A DNA stretch of 64,000 nt from Cercis canadensis. Taxonomy: Eukaryota; Streptophyta; Magnoliopsida; Fabales; Fabaceae. Shown here one piece after another: positions 1 to 11,798 of the stretch. The translations under genes and the position numbers were made by a program. How positions within the stretch are numbered: position 1 is the stretch's first letter; the number at the start of each line of letters is the position of its first letter. The stretch covers positions 678,861 to 742,860 of the forward strand of contig QAOA01002082.1 of assembly GCA_003255065.1 (NCBI GenBank). The letters run 5' to 3'. The notes under the pieces are model-generated. The model saw only the letters and a program-made list of their open reading frames with translations. It did not search any database and was not told where the DNA came from.

Positions 1-1167
1 ATTCTACTACTTTTACCTTGATTTAGGGAAAAGAAATTTAAGAGTTTGAGGAGAAAAGAGTGAAATTAAGTCCCTTTTCATTACATTCCCTCCTCTTATA
101 TAAAAATCTTTCAAACAATGATTTGATACCTTTTTCCCTTTTGTTCTATCCTTTATTCATCCAAAAGTAGCATAAAGGTTTTGCTTTTGGAACATCTCAT
201 CTTGAAGTTAATAATGAAGTAAAAAGAAAAGAAAAATTGTCTAATAGTTCCATCACCACTTAAAATTGCTCTAACTATACCCTACCCTTCATTAGTCTCT
301 ATATGTATTAATGAAAATAATTTGACTAATGGCATTGGCAACCAAATTAAGGCGAACATTTATGATTTTAATTAAAGTCTTGTATTACCCAACCAGCCTT
401 GAAGAGTGTTCGTTTTGGGTGGCGCAAATGTTGTTGAGGATATGAGATATATATGCTTTTGCCTGTTATCAACATGTTTAGTTAGTTCCACTTGCCACCT
501 AGAGCCCTCATGCCAAGCCTATAAGAGAAAGTTTGGTAACCACAACATTGTACTGCTAGATTTAGGACTACATTTCTTCTTACCACCAATTCTAGATCCA
601 ATTAAACACCAAACTATATATGCACATCAATTATCTAGCTATTACACTTGCCAATGCTATAGTACTTTTATTTTTATTTTTTGGCCCCTAGCAATGACAA
701 ACAAGTACTCCTGCACAAAAATGAATAAAAAAGACAAACAACTACTCCTCAAATTTCAAATAAATGTCAACTGTTTGTAATTTTATAGCCGTTACACTTG
801 ATTTTAGGGTCCATTATATAGCAGGTCGTGCTTAAATTTTATTAACTTCATCAAATAAAAGTTTAGAATTAATTAAGTTTGTGAAAGTCACTTTTCAAAA
901 AATTTCATTTCTATCATTTTTTTCGTACAAATTGTTCTCAAGATTTGTGATATCTATGTTGGAACTTAAAATCATAGTTAAAAATATCAAAAATTATATA
1001 TTAATTATAAATTTACGTCAAATATAGTACAGGTAGCGGGCTATACCCCCGCAGGATAGGGTAGGATTTGGCCCACAAGGAATGGCTCACCCCGCCCCTA
1101 CCTATCCCACCTTGCTGTATTTATAGAATAGGTAAATAAACTCAAATTTTCATTCAAATTATATGGC
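1..1167. other. AT-rich intergenic stretch with a short GC-rich repeat tail
   Basis: No supported gene. The open frame at 406-780 has low-complexity composition and no recognisable domain. Bases 1033-1115 form a GC-rich island of the gcggg/ccccgcccc type, and a similar island recurs at 1889-1940. Such blocks are commonly parts of dispersed plant repeats. Nothing else was recognised. Confidence 0.5.
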
Positions 1168-1177
1168 TTGGGTTCTA

Positions 1178-1714
1178 GGACTTTTGACCTAAAAGTTACA
1201 TTTTTTAAATTTATTTACACAATTATAATATTTTTTTAACTTATTTACCTTAATATTATACTTTGAAAAAATTAACTAAAAAAAAATAAAATCAAAAGTA
1301 ACGGGACCCACCAAACATGCTAATAGGCCCATGACATGTCCACGTGGGACACCCCAATGAGCTCAAGGCGTGTTCCCTACAAGCAGCTTTTGGTCACTGA
1401 CATTTTGAACTAAGACCCATGGGGATGTGGCCCTTGTGACAAGTCCCATAATTTCTTGACAACTATCGTCCTATAATATATCTCTAACTATAATCAAGCA
1501 CACAAGCGTGAGAGTGTGTGGGGGACACGCCCTAGGTCCACTGGCGTGTCCCACATGGACATGCCGTGGGCCTACTGGCATGTCCGATGGAACCTACTCA
1601 TATATTTTTTTTAGTTTTTAATTTTTTAAAAGTATAATATTGATGTGAATAAGTTAAAAAATGTTATAATTATATAAATAAGTTAAAAAAATATAAATTT
1701 TAAGTCAAAAGTCC
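1178..1714. mobile_element. Foldback MITE, Mutator-like, with 10-bp target-site duplication
   Basis: The element begins ggacttttgac and ends gtcaaaagtcc, a perfect inverted terminus. It is flanked on both sides by the identical 10-mer ttgggttcta (1168-1177 and 1715-1724). The arms pair imperfectly over about 200 bp (about 1178-1380 with 1520-1714), including matching internal blocks around the cacgtgggacacc-type sequence. About 140 bp of unpaired centre remains. There is no coding capacity. Long TIRs with a 9-11 bp duplication are typical of Mutator-like non-autonomous elements; the superfamily is inferred from those two traits. Confidence 0.85.
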
Positions 1715-1724
1715 TTGGGTTCTA

Positions 1725-2680
1725 TCTTTAAATCTAAAGTCAAAATTAAAAATATAAAAAAAAATTATAATTTTTATGTATGTAAAATATAATATATTTA
1801 TGTATGACTTTTTTTTTATGTGATAGTTATGTATGAATTTTGATTTGCATGTATATATTTATGTATAAAATTTTATGTATTTATATGTAGCGGGCTGGGT
1901 TTGGGCCGGGATTTCCTTAAACCCCACCCTCCCTCCGCCATCAAAGGAAATGCACCTCTCCATAGTAGAGTCACATAGGGGTGAGGAGGGGACCTTCCCC
2001 TTTATTCCTAGTCTCTCTCCCTAAATGTCACTAGCCCCCTCTAATTAAGTTTTCATACATGTCTTCAATTTTCTCCCTTTGGAATTTTTTTTTTTTTTTT
2101 TTGCCACAAATTTTGTCTCCTTCAATGAAAATTCTACCTTTGCCGTTTTTCTTTCTTTGTTATCTACGTTCCTAATTTATTAGACTCAACGTAAATCCCA
2201 AGTCGTTGAAAGTTCAATTAGAGAATCCAAAAAATAATTATTTTATTTTACCTATGTAAGTCGAATACTTATTTTATTTTAGTATTTTACCCTATGTTTT
2301 GAGAATTGAAAAGTAAATTATATACCTTTGAAAATTTCTAACCCTGCAATAGAAACTTGAAACGTCGTTTTTGATATTACATTCTATTTGTCCAAACAAT
2401 CCCACTACCAAAAAATAGCACATTTCCCAAATATTAAATGATCATGAGTTAGTAGCTTACCAAATTGTAAATTGACGTTATTTTGGGAAAATATATTATT
2501 GACTTTTCAAATAATTGATTTGATTTTATCAAGTTCTCAAACACTAGCTTCATGTAGACGAGTAGGCACCCATATTCACGTTATTGCCAAATGGCCATTG
2601 CCTATTAACAAGGGAAAACGTTTTGGCCACTAACTAACAACTTTTCTCTAAATCCCAATACCCCCCCAACACCAACAGTC
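1725..2680. other. Upstream spacer of the DUF604 gene
   Basis: AT-rich sequence with a GC-rich repeat block at 1889-1940 and homopolymer T runs near 2085-2101. No gene was recognised. Confidence 0.4.
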
Positions 2681-2685
2681 ACACC

Positions 2686-2740
2686 ATATATATATATATA
2701 TAAATCAAGTTCTAAACTCTCTCTCTCTCTCTCTCTCTCT
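2686..2740 (+). promoter_or_regulatory. TATA-rich core promoter and CT-repeat leader of the DUF604 gene
   Basis: An (AT)n run at 2686-2702 ending in ataaat lies about 90-105 bp before the start codon at 2791. It is followed by a (CT)n tract at 2717-2740 in the probable 5' UTR. A TATA element followed by a CT-rich leader is a common plant promoter layout. The assignment rests on position only. Confidence 0.5.
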
Positions 2741-2790
2741 CACTACCATTCTCAAAAGGTATAATTCGTTTCTTCACCATTGAAACAGAA

Positions 2791-5062
2791 ATGTCTTCTT
2801 CCACTGTGAAAACCATTCAAGACACGCTCAAAGCATGGAAATCCCTCGTCTTTCCCATCTTCAAAGCTAACGATTTTCTCTATTTCTTCCTCAAAGCTGG
2901 TCTCGCTGTTTCCTCTTTTGCCCTTGTCTCTCTCTTTTTTTACCTTTCTCTCTCTTACCCATCCTTCTATTCTTCCTCTAGTTATGATTATACAACTTTT
3001 AAACATTCACTTCAACGCCGCACCATCGCCGCCGCCCCGGCCGGCACTGAACCCACGAATGGCTCTCATATTTTGTTTGGAATCGGTGGCTCCGCAAAGA
3101 CGTGGAACACGCGCCGCCACTACACTGAGCTATGGTGGAAGCCCAACGTCACCAGAGGGTTTGTTTGGCTGGAAAGTAAGCCTCCGGGAAATGACACGTG
3201 GCCGGAGACTTCCCCGCCGTACAAGGTCTCAGCCAATACGTCGTCGTTCAAGTATACTTGCTGGTACGGGTCGCGTTCGGCGATTCGGATAGCGCGCATT
3301 GTGAAGGAGAGCTTTGAATTGGGGTTGGACAATGTGAGGTGGTTTGTTATGGGAGACGATGATACGGTGTTCTTCACTGACAACTTAGTTACGGTGTTAG
3401 CGAAATATGATCATAATCAGATGTATTATATTGGCGGCAATTCCGAGAGTGTGGAGCAGGATGTGATACACTCCTACACCATGGCCTACGGTGGCGGCGG
3501 CTTCGCCATTAGCTACCCTTTAGCGGCGGAGCTCGTCACCATCTTGGACGGCTGCATTGACCGGTACTCTCAATTCTACGGTTCTGATCAGAAGATTCAA
3601 GGTTGCCTCAGTGAGATTGGCGTGCAAGTTACCAAAGAGCCCGGTTTTCATCAGGTTAGCTATTACTATCACTATCGCCACGTTTAGCATTATAATCAAT
3701 TCTCTATTTACCGTCTCTTATAGTTATTATGTCTATTAAAATTAATTCTTTATTTACTATCTTGTATAACATAAACTTTATATTCATCTATAACTTGAGG
3801 AAAAGACAGAACTCTTAAATTTTGAGGATGACGTGTTCTAAATTTGTTCAACTAATCATATACAGGTTGATATACGTGGAAACCCGTACGGGCTATTGGC
3901 AGGTCACCCGGTGGCCCCGCTGGTCTCCTTGCACCACCTAGATTACGTGGACCCAATTTTTCCCAACATGACCCGGGAGGACTCAGTTAAAAAGCTGGTG
4001 ACAACATATAAAACGGATCCGGGTCGGACATTGCAGCAGAGTTATTGCTATGACCTACGGCGTAACTGGTCTGTTTCCGTGTCCTGGGGTTACAGTGTGC
4101 AGTTGTATCCTTCCTTGGTGACGGCTAAGAAGTTGGAGACGCCGTTTAGGACTTTTCAGACGTGGCGGAGTTGGAGTAATGACCCGTTCACGTTTAGCAC
4201 CCGACCCATGAGTGCTGACCCGTGTGGAAGGCCCTTGGTGTATTTCTTGGATCGAGTTGAGAGTGTGGATCGAGGACAAACCCGAACCAGCTATATTAGG
4301 TACGTGGACGAGTCACAAAAGGAATGTGACCGCGAAGACTACGTGCCGGCCTTGGCGGTTCAATACGTCAACGTTTCTGCCTCCCACTTTATGTCCGACT
4401 TGTGGAAAAAGGTAAGAACATGATGTTTCAGCATAATTCTAATTGATTAACATAATAATATTATTTATACACTTGTAAATAAATAAATGATATAATTTTT
4501 TTTAATTTTACTTATGATTTTGGATTTGAATTTTANTAATTTTTATTAATTTTACTTATGATTTTGGATTTGAATTTTAAGAATGATTTTAGTATCACTT
4601 AATCAAAATTATTTGATATTATATAATATAATTTAAATTTAAGTGAATATATCTAAAATTAATTTGAAATTGCTCTATAATTTGAATTTTTCACACATTT
4701 ATTCTAAGTGTGGAAACAATATTTTCTTGTTCGATTATCAACCTTTTGATTAGTTTACTTTTGTTCCTTTGAGGTCAACCGCAGCTACCCATTATCTAAT
4801 GCGAAATATGCGCCTTAAATATTTTCATGATTATTTTTGTTAATTATGTCTCTGCCGTTTCTTGAAGTTGATTAGTTGCCTAACACGGTACGAAACGTGA
4901 TTGAATCAACAGGCGCCACGTAGACAATGCTGTGAGGTAATCAACGGGGAAGATGGAGCGGACAGTGTGGTGGAGGTCAAGATCAGAGGCTGCCAAGCGT
5001 ATGAGAGTGTGACACCTCCGCAGATGAAGACGACACAAGTCATAGAAGGAATCAAGGAATGA
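2791..5062 (+). CDS. DUF604 fringe-like glycosyltransferase (GT31 group), three exons
   Basis: Exons are 2791-3654, 3866-4411 and 4913-5062, all in phase 0 with GT-AG introns, giving 519 residues. The N-terminus is a type II membrane anchor (hydrophobic run near residues 30-55), so the protein is probably a Golgi enzyme with a lumenal catalytic part. The fringe-like fold is shown by FGIGGSAKTW, then RRHYTELWW, and by the metal-binding triplet in WFVMGDDDTVFF near residue 190. GGGGFAISYPLA and DGCIDRY follow, and HPVAPLVSLHHLD in exon 2 is the start of the DUF604 half. The paired-Cys C-terminus (RRQCCEV, RGCQAYE) lies in exon 3. Family members are annotated as beta-1,3-type glycosyltransferases, but donor and acceptor are not established for most, so the substrate is unknown. 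A single N at 4536 falls inside intron 2 and does not touch coding sequence. Confidence 0.9.
4493..4579. repeat. About 43-bp direct repeat around the N at 4536
   Basis: The block ending ttggatttgaatttta occurs immediately before and again after the single N at 4536. This lies within intron 2 of the DUF604 gene. It is probably an unmerged assembly overlap. Confidence 0.7.
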
Positions 5063-6432
5063 TTGTGTTGTGAGTTGCACAAATTACGAGAAACTTGGCG
5101 TGCCACGAAACGACAATGCGTGAGACTTTTGATGCTGATGAGCGGGTAAAACGGGATGCCGCTTTATACGATTTCAAATACTTCACGAAAAACCAAAAGG
5201 AAAATCTTACTTGATTTTTTTCCCCTTATTTAGATAAAAAATCTCACTCGATCTTGTATAGAAATTATAGGTGAAAAATCTTCTCTGATCTCTCGGCATG
5301 AATTGCTATTTGGGTTACTATGTTTTCTTTGCTTGAGAAGTTATCTGAAAATTATTTTAAATTTTCGAAAAGATAATTACAGATTTTTATTTTTTATTTT
5401 TAACTTCGAAATATAAATATAGTTGTTTTAAAAGTAATATATGGGGATTTGAAATTAGGGATGGTTGAACAATAATAGCTACTTGCCCCACACTAGATTA
5501 GACTTACCAAACCATGGTATTAATGGATAATAATAATAATAATTCATGTGTGGAATGGTTCAACGGTACCTCGTTTTGGGCCACATTAATCAATACTATT
5601 GGGGGCAGGGAAAGTTCAAAATGATACACTTTCTATGAAGTGCAACAACTCAAATTAGGTCACNATTAGACTTACCAAACCATGGTATTAATGGATAATA
5701 ATAATAATTCATGTGTGGAATGGTTCAACGGTACCTCGTTTTGGGCCACATTAATCAATACTATTGGGGGCAGGGAAAGTTCAAAATGATACACTTTCTA
5801 TGAAGTGCAACAACTCAAATTAGGTCACCAAGTGTTCTTGTGTATTAATCATTCTAAATAAACTACTCTTTATACTTCAATTTTTTTTCCTAATCAAGTC
5901 TGACATGCATGAGGTATATCAAATTAAATAGTATTTTATAACATTGATTCTTTTGGTTCATGTACTAACATAATGAAACTGAAACATTCAATATTCACTA
6001 AAAATGGACGCAGTTCTGAATTTTACAAGAAAATGACATTGCTTATTTAATTTTTTTTTTATTTTTACTTTCTACATTAGGTTAGCCATAATATAAATTC
6101 AAAGTGACAATGCATGGGTTGATGACTAGGTCAACATGTGTCGATGTCGAAGGTTGAATATCAGAGTGGGTATATGCAAAAGTAGCGCACATGAACTTAA
6201 GCCATATGTGTTAATGCTTAGACTCTTATGCCTAAATTAGTGATTGTGTCGAATTGATATAGTGCAATAAATAAGAGTATGTAAAAAATGTGCATACATG
6301 TAATAGAACTATTTGAGGCGAGGTGAGAAGTATAATATGATAATTATTTTGTTATTGAGGCTGACTTGGATTTGATGTTATTAAGCTCGATTGGGTCCTA
6401 AAGAGTTATGATGGGCCCTACACAAAACAATT
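5063..6432. other. Intergenic spacer containing an N-flanking direct repeat
   Basis: No gene was recognised. Bases 5497-5663 and 5665-5828 are near-identical direct copies separated by the N at 5664. They differ by one aat unit in a short microsatellite. The rest is AT-rich non-coding sequence. Confidence 0.6.
5497..5828. repeat. 165-bp direct repeat flanking the N at 5664
   Basis: Copy one (167 bp) and copy two (164 bp) match throughout except for one trinucleotide unit of a (taa)n run. The N sits exactly at the junction. This fits two alleles or contig ends that were not collapsed. Confidence 0.85.
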
Positions 6433-6440
6433 AAAGCTAC

Positions 6441-7510
6441 CAATGTTTTAAAAAACCGAATCGGTGTGGCAAAAAATAATTGGTCGAATCAGTTGAATCG
6501 AAACTTTTTTTAAACTCAAAGATTAACAAACAAAAAAGCATGGAGGATGAAACACAAATCATTAAACTTAACTCATAAGTGAAAGTCTCAAATTTAAAGA
6601 TTCAAATAACTAAAAATTAAAATATATAAAAACCTAATCTATATACACCTAATTTAAAATGGTGACCTATAACAAAATTAAATTGTTTCAATAGCCAACA
6701 TCTCTTACAAGTTCACATACTCTTAACATAATCAAGTTCACAATTTCTAACATAGCAAAATTAGATAATCAGAACTATAAATAAATAACCAAATAATCAT
6801 AACAAAAAAAACAAAGAGACAGATAAATAAATAACCAAGAAACCAAGTAAATCGTGCATAATAGACTAAGAGAAAAAAAAAATGCAAGAACATGTGGTGT
6901 CGAACCCACATAGTTGCATCTGATTTTGTTCCCTCTTAGTATAGCTAGTGACACACGTGCATTAAATAATAACAAAAAATGAAGAAAAAAAGGAGAAGAT
7001 GAGGATAATAATAAAGCAATGGGTTAATGGTTAAAGTTTTAAGAAATTAGTAAAATGTCTTAAGTTAAAGTGTGTGTATTATGTGTTATAATTTTTACAT
7101 ATTTAAATATTTAATATTAAATAAATCTACTAAATAGTTAATAAATAATTTTTGTGCAACAATAAATACAAGTCTTGAGTTGTCCTAATGATTTGGATGG
7201 AGAAATATTAATTTCTTAACTATTTTATTAATAAATATATTTATATGTGATAATGTACTCAAAATTTGAGATTTTCTAGTGGCAAAGAATGCTTACTTTG
7301 AAGCAAATGTAAAAAAAATTGAATCCTCTCATGAGCGATTTCCCTTTCAATTTTATAGATTTTGCAAGTCGTTCAGTTTTTATAAAACCGGACCGGTTCA
7401 ACGGTTCAAACAATTTTAAGAGGTTTAATCGATGTAATAGTTTAGAAGCATGAACCAAACCATTTTCTTCATTGAGTACAGGCTGGTCCGGTCCAGTTTT
7501 TAAAACAGTG
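6441..7510. mobile_element. Non-autonomous hAT element with 8-bp target-site duplication
   Basis: Its termini are inverted: caatgttttaaaaa at the left and tttttaaaacagtg at the right. The perfect 8-mer aaagctac flanks both ends (6433-6440 and 7511-7518). Subterminal regions are rich in CCGGTT/GGTTCAA blocks (accggaccggttcaacgg near 7387, ggtccggtcc near 7486). An 8-bp duplication with CA..TG ends is the hAT signature. No transposase is present. A tRNA-like gtcgaaccc motif near 6899 is part of the element, not a tRNA gene. Confidence 0.88.
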
Positions 7511-7518
7511 AAAGCTAC

Positions 7519-8880
7519 TATTATATTCCCTTAAGGTGAATCTTATTTTATATTTCTTAATTTGCCCTTTATGTGGTGTCATTTTGTTGGTCCTGCAAAT
7601 TGGCGTACATATTATCCCTTTGCACTTGAATATGAATTTGGATTTGGAGAGTGGGTTGCCTACCCAACCACCAAGCAAGTCAATTGAGTGTGGATCCATT
7701 TCCAAACCGCACCTAATAGGAATATCAGTTGGACCTACAACTATCTCCACACTTCAATAAGCCTTTGGGCCACCATATGAATAGGTACATTCTCAGAGGG
7801 CAAGACAGGTCAGTAATACCAGTCCATTACAGCAGGAAACCTGTTCAGGTGTTGATACTTTCTCACTACAGCAAATCATTACGGAGGTTTGAGAGCAACT
7901 GTAAAAGGATATTTATAGTCATGCTTCTTGGGCATCCAACTCATTGTAGAAGAAATTAAGGTTGTTATATAACAACGTAATGCACTACTGTTAAGAAGAA
8001 GAGATAAGAATATATAATAAAAATAAAACTTTTGTCATTAAATATTTTAATTTTTTTCTTAAAAAATATGAAGGATTCTATTTTGAAAAGCTTTTTCTTT
8101 TTGTTCCATTTCATGATTAGATAATGACACTTCAATAAACATTTTTTGTCAATATAATGAGTAAATATTCAATCTTAGAGTATAAACACAAGATTTCATA
8201 TATTTTGTTCTTCAATAAAGCCTAAATTATAATACTTACCAACAATGTGAATTTCACAAAGTATTAATAAAAAAAATTATTTAGTATTTCACTAATTTTT
8301 TATCTACTTAATATTCGCTTTTCTTGTCTTAATTACTATATCTAAGGGACCATTTTACATAGCACACATAATACAACTGGACAAAAGTGAAGTGATTTCT
8401 TATAAAATTGAGGTTCCAAATTTGTTTCCTTGTTCCTGAATAAACCCAACTAAAAAGTTTAGCTTTTCTCTCCAATGGAAAAAAACAAAAAAACAAGTGA
8501 CAGATCAATTTTTTGTAACAAATATTATGAAAAGTACATTTAAAAATAGGATTAAACATCACTTCTTCTATAACATGTTGTCAAAATGCTAGTATACTAC
8601 TAATAAATCTTACAATAAGAAGAAAAACATATATACTCACAATTAACTTATTAATATGTTATGTATTTTTTTAAATTTTGTACTATAATCTTTTAATTTA
8701 AGTCTATTGCTAAGCTACTCCATTCCTATTGGGGGTGTTCCAGCAAAAGTAACTCCTAACTTTAGTACCATTATAAAAAAAAATTTAAAATTGAATCACA
8801 AAATATATATCAAAACTATTAATTTTATGTAAAATGTGACCCTAATCTAACCCACTTTTGGTGGGTATCTTAGTATCCTT
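7519..8880. other. Intergenic spacer, no gene recognised
   Basis: Mixed AT-rich sequence. Open frames at 7469-7959 on both strands share the same bases and have no family resemblance. They are not supported as genes. Confidence 0.45.
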
Positions 8881-8890
8881 ATTTTATTTT

Positions 8891-9525
8891 GGTGAGCACT
8901 ATGCTACCACCCCTTTATGTTACTCCCTTATACTACACTCTCCACCTATGCATGGAACCTAATGAGAGTTACATTGTGATTTTGATGTCATTGTGAAGAT
9001 CTCGAAAAACTAAATTATTCAATATGTGTCAAGACACACAGTTTCTTATAAAATGTAAAAACAAACAATATAAGAAAGCGTACCAAGAAATAACTTTTTC
9101 AAGTTTATTTTTTGACAAGTTTTCTTATATCATGATGTTTTTATATTTTATAAGAAACTGTATGTTCTGATACATNACCTAATGAGAGTTACATTGTGAT
9201 TTTGATGTCATTGCGAAGATCTCGAAAAACTAAATTATTCAATATGTGTCAAGACACACAATTTCTTATAAAATGTAAAAATGAACAATATAAGAAAGCG
9301 TACCAAGAAATAACTTTTTCAAGTTTATTTTTTGATAAGTTTTCTTATATCATGATGTTTTTATATTTTATAAGAAACTGTATATTCTGATATATATTGA
9401 GCAACTCAATTTTTTAAAATCTTTGCAATAACACTAAAATCACACTGTAAGTCTCATTAGGTCTCATCTAACTGAGGAGGTGTAGCATAAGAGAGTAGCA
9501 TAAAAGAGTGGTAGCTTAGCCTTAC
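8891..9525. mobile_element. Mutator-like foldback MITE, copy 1, with perfect 10-bp target-site duplication
   Basis: The element begins ggtgagcactatgctacc and ends ggtagcttagccttac, imperfect inverted termini. The 10-mer attttatttt flanks both ends (8881-8890 and 9526-9535). The body is a near-complete foldback: left-arm gagagttacattgtgatttt pairs with the right-arm aaaatcacactgtaagtctc region. It is inflated by an internal duplication, 8957-9175 repeated at 9177-9395 around the N at 9176. Without that, the element would be about 415 bp, matching the 400-bp copy at 33631-34030. Confidence 0.88.
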
Positions 9526-9535
9526 ATTTTATTTT

Positions 9536-11798
9536 ATATATTCTCACCCCAGATGGTCATTTCAAGCTTTTTACCTTAATTAAAGTCATGACATATCTCA
9601 TCTAATGATTTTTTCAGATTTTGAGTGTCGGAAAAATGTCTCCCTTCGTACACCACCCAGTCTTAGCATTGGTGGTGAGGTTAGGTGAGACATAATTCTA
9701 ACTTTCTTAATGTGAAAAAAGTAGTTTCCAACATATAATGTACTCAATGAGTTAAACTTTGATACAATACAAACTTAAACAACCCAACCATTAGTTGTAT
9801 TTGAATCTTAAAAAAAATAGTTTACACGGGGCCATCCAAATTAAGATACAGTGACAAATATAGTAGTGCAAGATGCAGCTATGAATCTTACAACCAGCAT
9901 TCCATATAATCTATTCGAGTTTTCAGACACTATGCAATATACCAATAAACGCTTAGTTTAATTGGTAACAAATTGAACTCTAGGCGTGCGTCTTTGGCTG
10001 TGGTCAAGGGTTCAAGGTTTAGTAAGAGTATTGTTGGAAAAGAAAAAAATCGTAATTGTTTTAACCCTCGAACAAGATTAGTCTCATGCTTAATTAAATA
10101 AAGTAAAAATACTCATAATATTAATTAAAAAGAAATATCGGTGTGAAAGGTACTCTATAATAATAATATAGAGCAAGCCAATATTTTTAAAAAATATAAA
10201 AATAAAAAAAAATTACTGTGTAGTACGTATAGAAGAATACAGTATCAAATGTGAAAACTTGAAACTCCATGCAAGACTTTGAATCAGAAAAGGGTTTCCA
10301 GTCTTGGTTTAGTCTCAGACGTTACGTTGAAAGGCTCCTTAAGTCCACGCGATTTTTGACTAAATTTCGAAACCATAATCACTGAAAGTAAGAAAACCAA
10401 CAAAACGACTGACTTTCATTTAATCTTCTCGCGTTCCCATAACTGGGCTTGAAATCACCAACGTTGCTCTTTCATGAGACACTTGCTTTCCTAGTAGTTG
10501 CAAATTGCAACGCAATCTGAAGCCAACAAGCAAGTTACGTATGGAGATAATATTAATTATTTATTCTATGATTAGTTAAGTTTGATTCAAGCAACTTGTA
10601 ATATTCTATACACGTATGCTTCCGACATGATTATATATGGATAAAATAATTAATCTAGAGACCTTAAAAAAAGTACTAGTGTTCACAATTATGATTACTA
10701 CAATATTATTATTTAAATTAAATTCATGTAAAACCTTGACTTGAGTGTTATGAAACAATTTTCAATGACCTTAGTCCTTAAATAATTCAGCAGACAATGA
10801 TGTCATTTTTTTGAATTCACACCCAACCATTTTTAGGATAATTAATTTGAACGGGAAGATTTGATAATGGGGAACGGATGAGTTAAACATTACGTACTAG
10901 TTAGTGGAATCCAAACCTAAGAAAAGACTAACATAAAAATGGAATTTCAATCCATTTTTACTCGTTTTCTTGTTTAATTAGGAGTCAAAAGTCAATAAAT
11001 GACTATCCATCACTTGTAACGATTAAATGTTGACTTAATCTTCTTTCATCTAATTAATTCAATTAATAGTTCAAGAATTTCTCAAAAAAATAAAAATAGT
11101 TCTAATCTATCTAATAACCCAAAAAAAAAAAAAAATAGTGGTTGTAATCTTATTATTAACTTCTAGTTTAAATGTTTGATCTAAATTATAACTCATTTAT
11201 ACTATTTATTATTCTTTCCTTGTTCACCATATAAGCAATTTGCCCATGATAACATTAATTGGTAGATCATCCATGTTATGGCGCAGTTTAATCCAGATAA
11301 TTATGATATAATATTTTCCCACCTAACTTGAAATAACAAAAGGAACAAAGAATAAGCAGTATCAAGTTTCCACCTGACTTCCTCACACCGCCTTGTAACA
11401 AAAAGAATGGAAAAATGGTCAAAGGTTGTCTAATGGGAGAATCTGACTAGACTAAGATAACAATTCTTTTGTCCTATGTGGTAGTGCTAAGCCTCCAATC
11501 ATTTGTCATCTTTCTCTCTATTTTTAATCACCAATTTGTTTCTTTTTCTGATCCTCATTTGAATCCTCACTGTCCAAACGCGTACTCACGAAGAATCTTC
11601 AACATTTCCAAATCCCTTACAACATTCTCGGCCACCCTTTATAAACCCTATCTTCAATACCTAAACCAGAAACCAACCCTAAGAAATGGAAAATAGTTGA
11701 AGAAAAATATGAAAATAGAATTCTCAACCCAAAGAAGGAAGAAATCAAGCAAAATTTAGGTGTAGATCAATATAGTGGAGGAGGTAGCTAGGTGGGCA
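9536..11798. other. Intergenic spacer with a SINE-like insertion
   Basis: Apart from the SINE-like sequence near 9949-10055 this is AT-rich non-coding sequence. The open frame at 11469-11696 lies in the probable 5' leader region of the next gene and has no recognisable domain. Confidence 0.4.
9949..10055 (+). mobile_element. SINE-like element with tRNA-type A and B boxes
   Basis: An A-box-like block (ttagtttaattggtaaca, about 9953-9970) is followed 40 bp later by a B-box-like block (gggttcaaggttt, about 10008-10020). The spacing is that of a tRNA-derived Pol III promoter. It then runs into an A-rich stretch (aaaagaaaaaaat). No complete tRNA cloverleaf is evident. It is inferred to be a tRNA-derived SINE or fragment. 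Confidence 0.5.

Noticed and set aside
406..780. 124-codon open frame on the plus strand
   Set aside because: No domain, odd composition and no promoter or splice context; chance frame in AT-rich DNA.
6885..6960. tRNA-like gtcgaaccc motif
   Set aside because: No cloverleaf or anticodon arm can be built, and it lies inside a hAT element whose relatives often carry such a motif.
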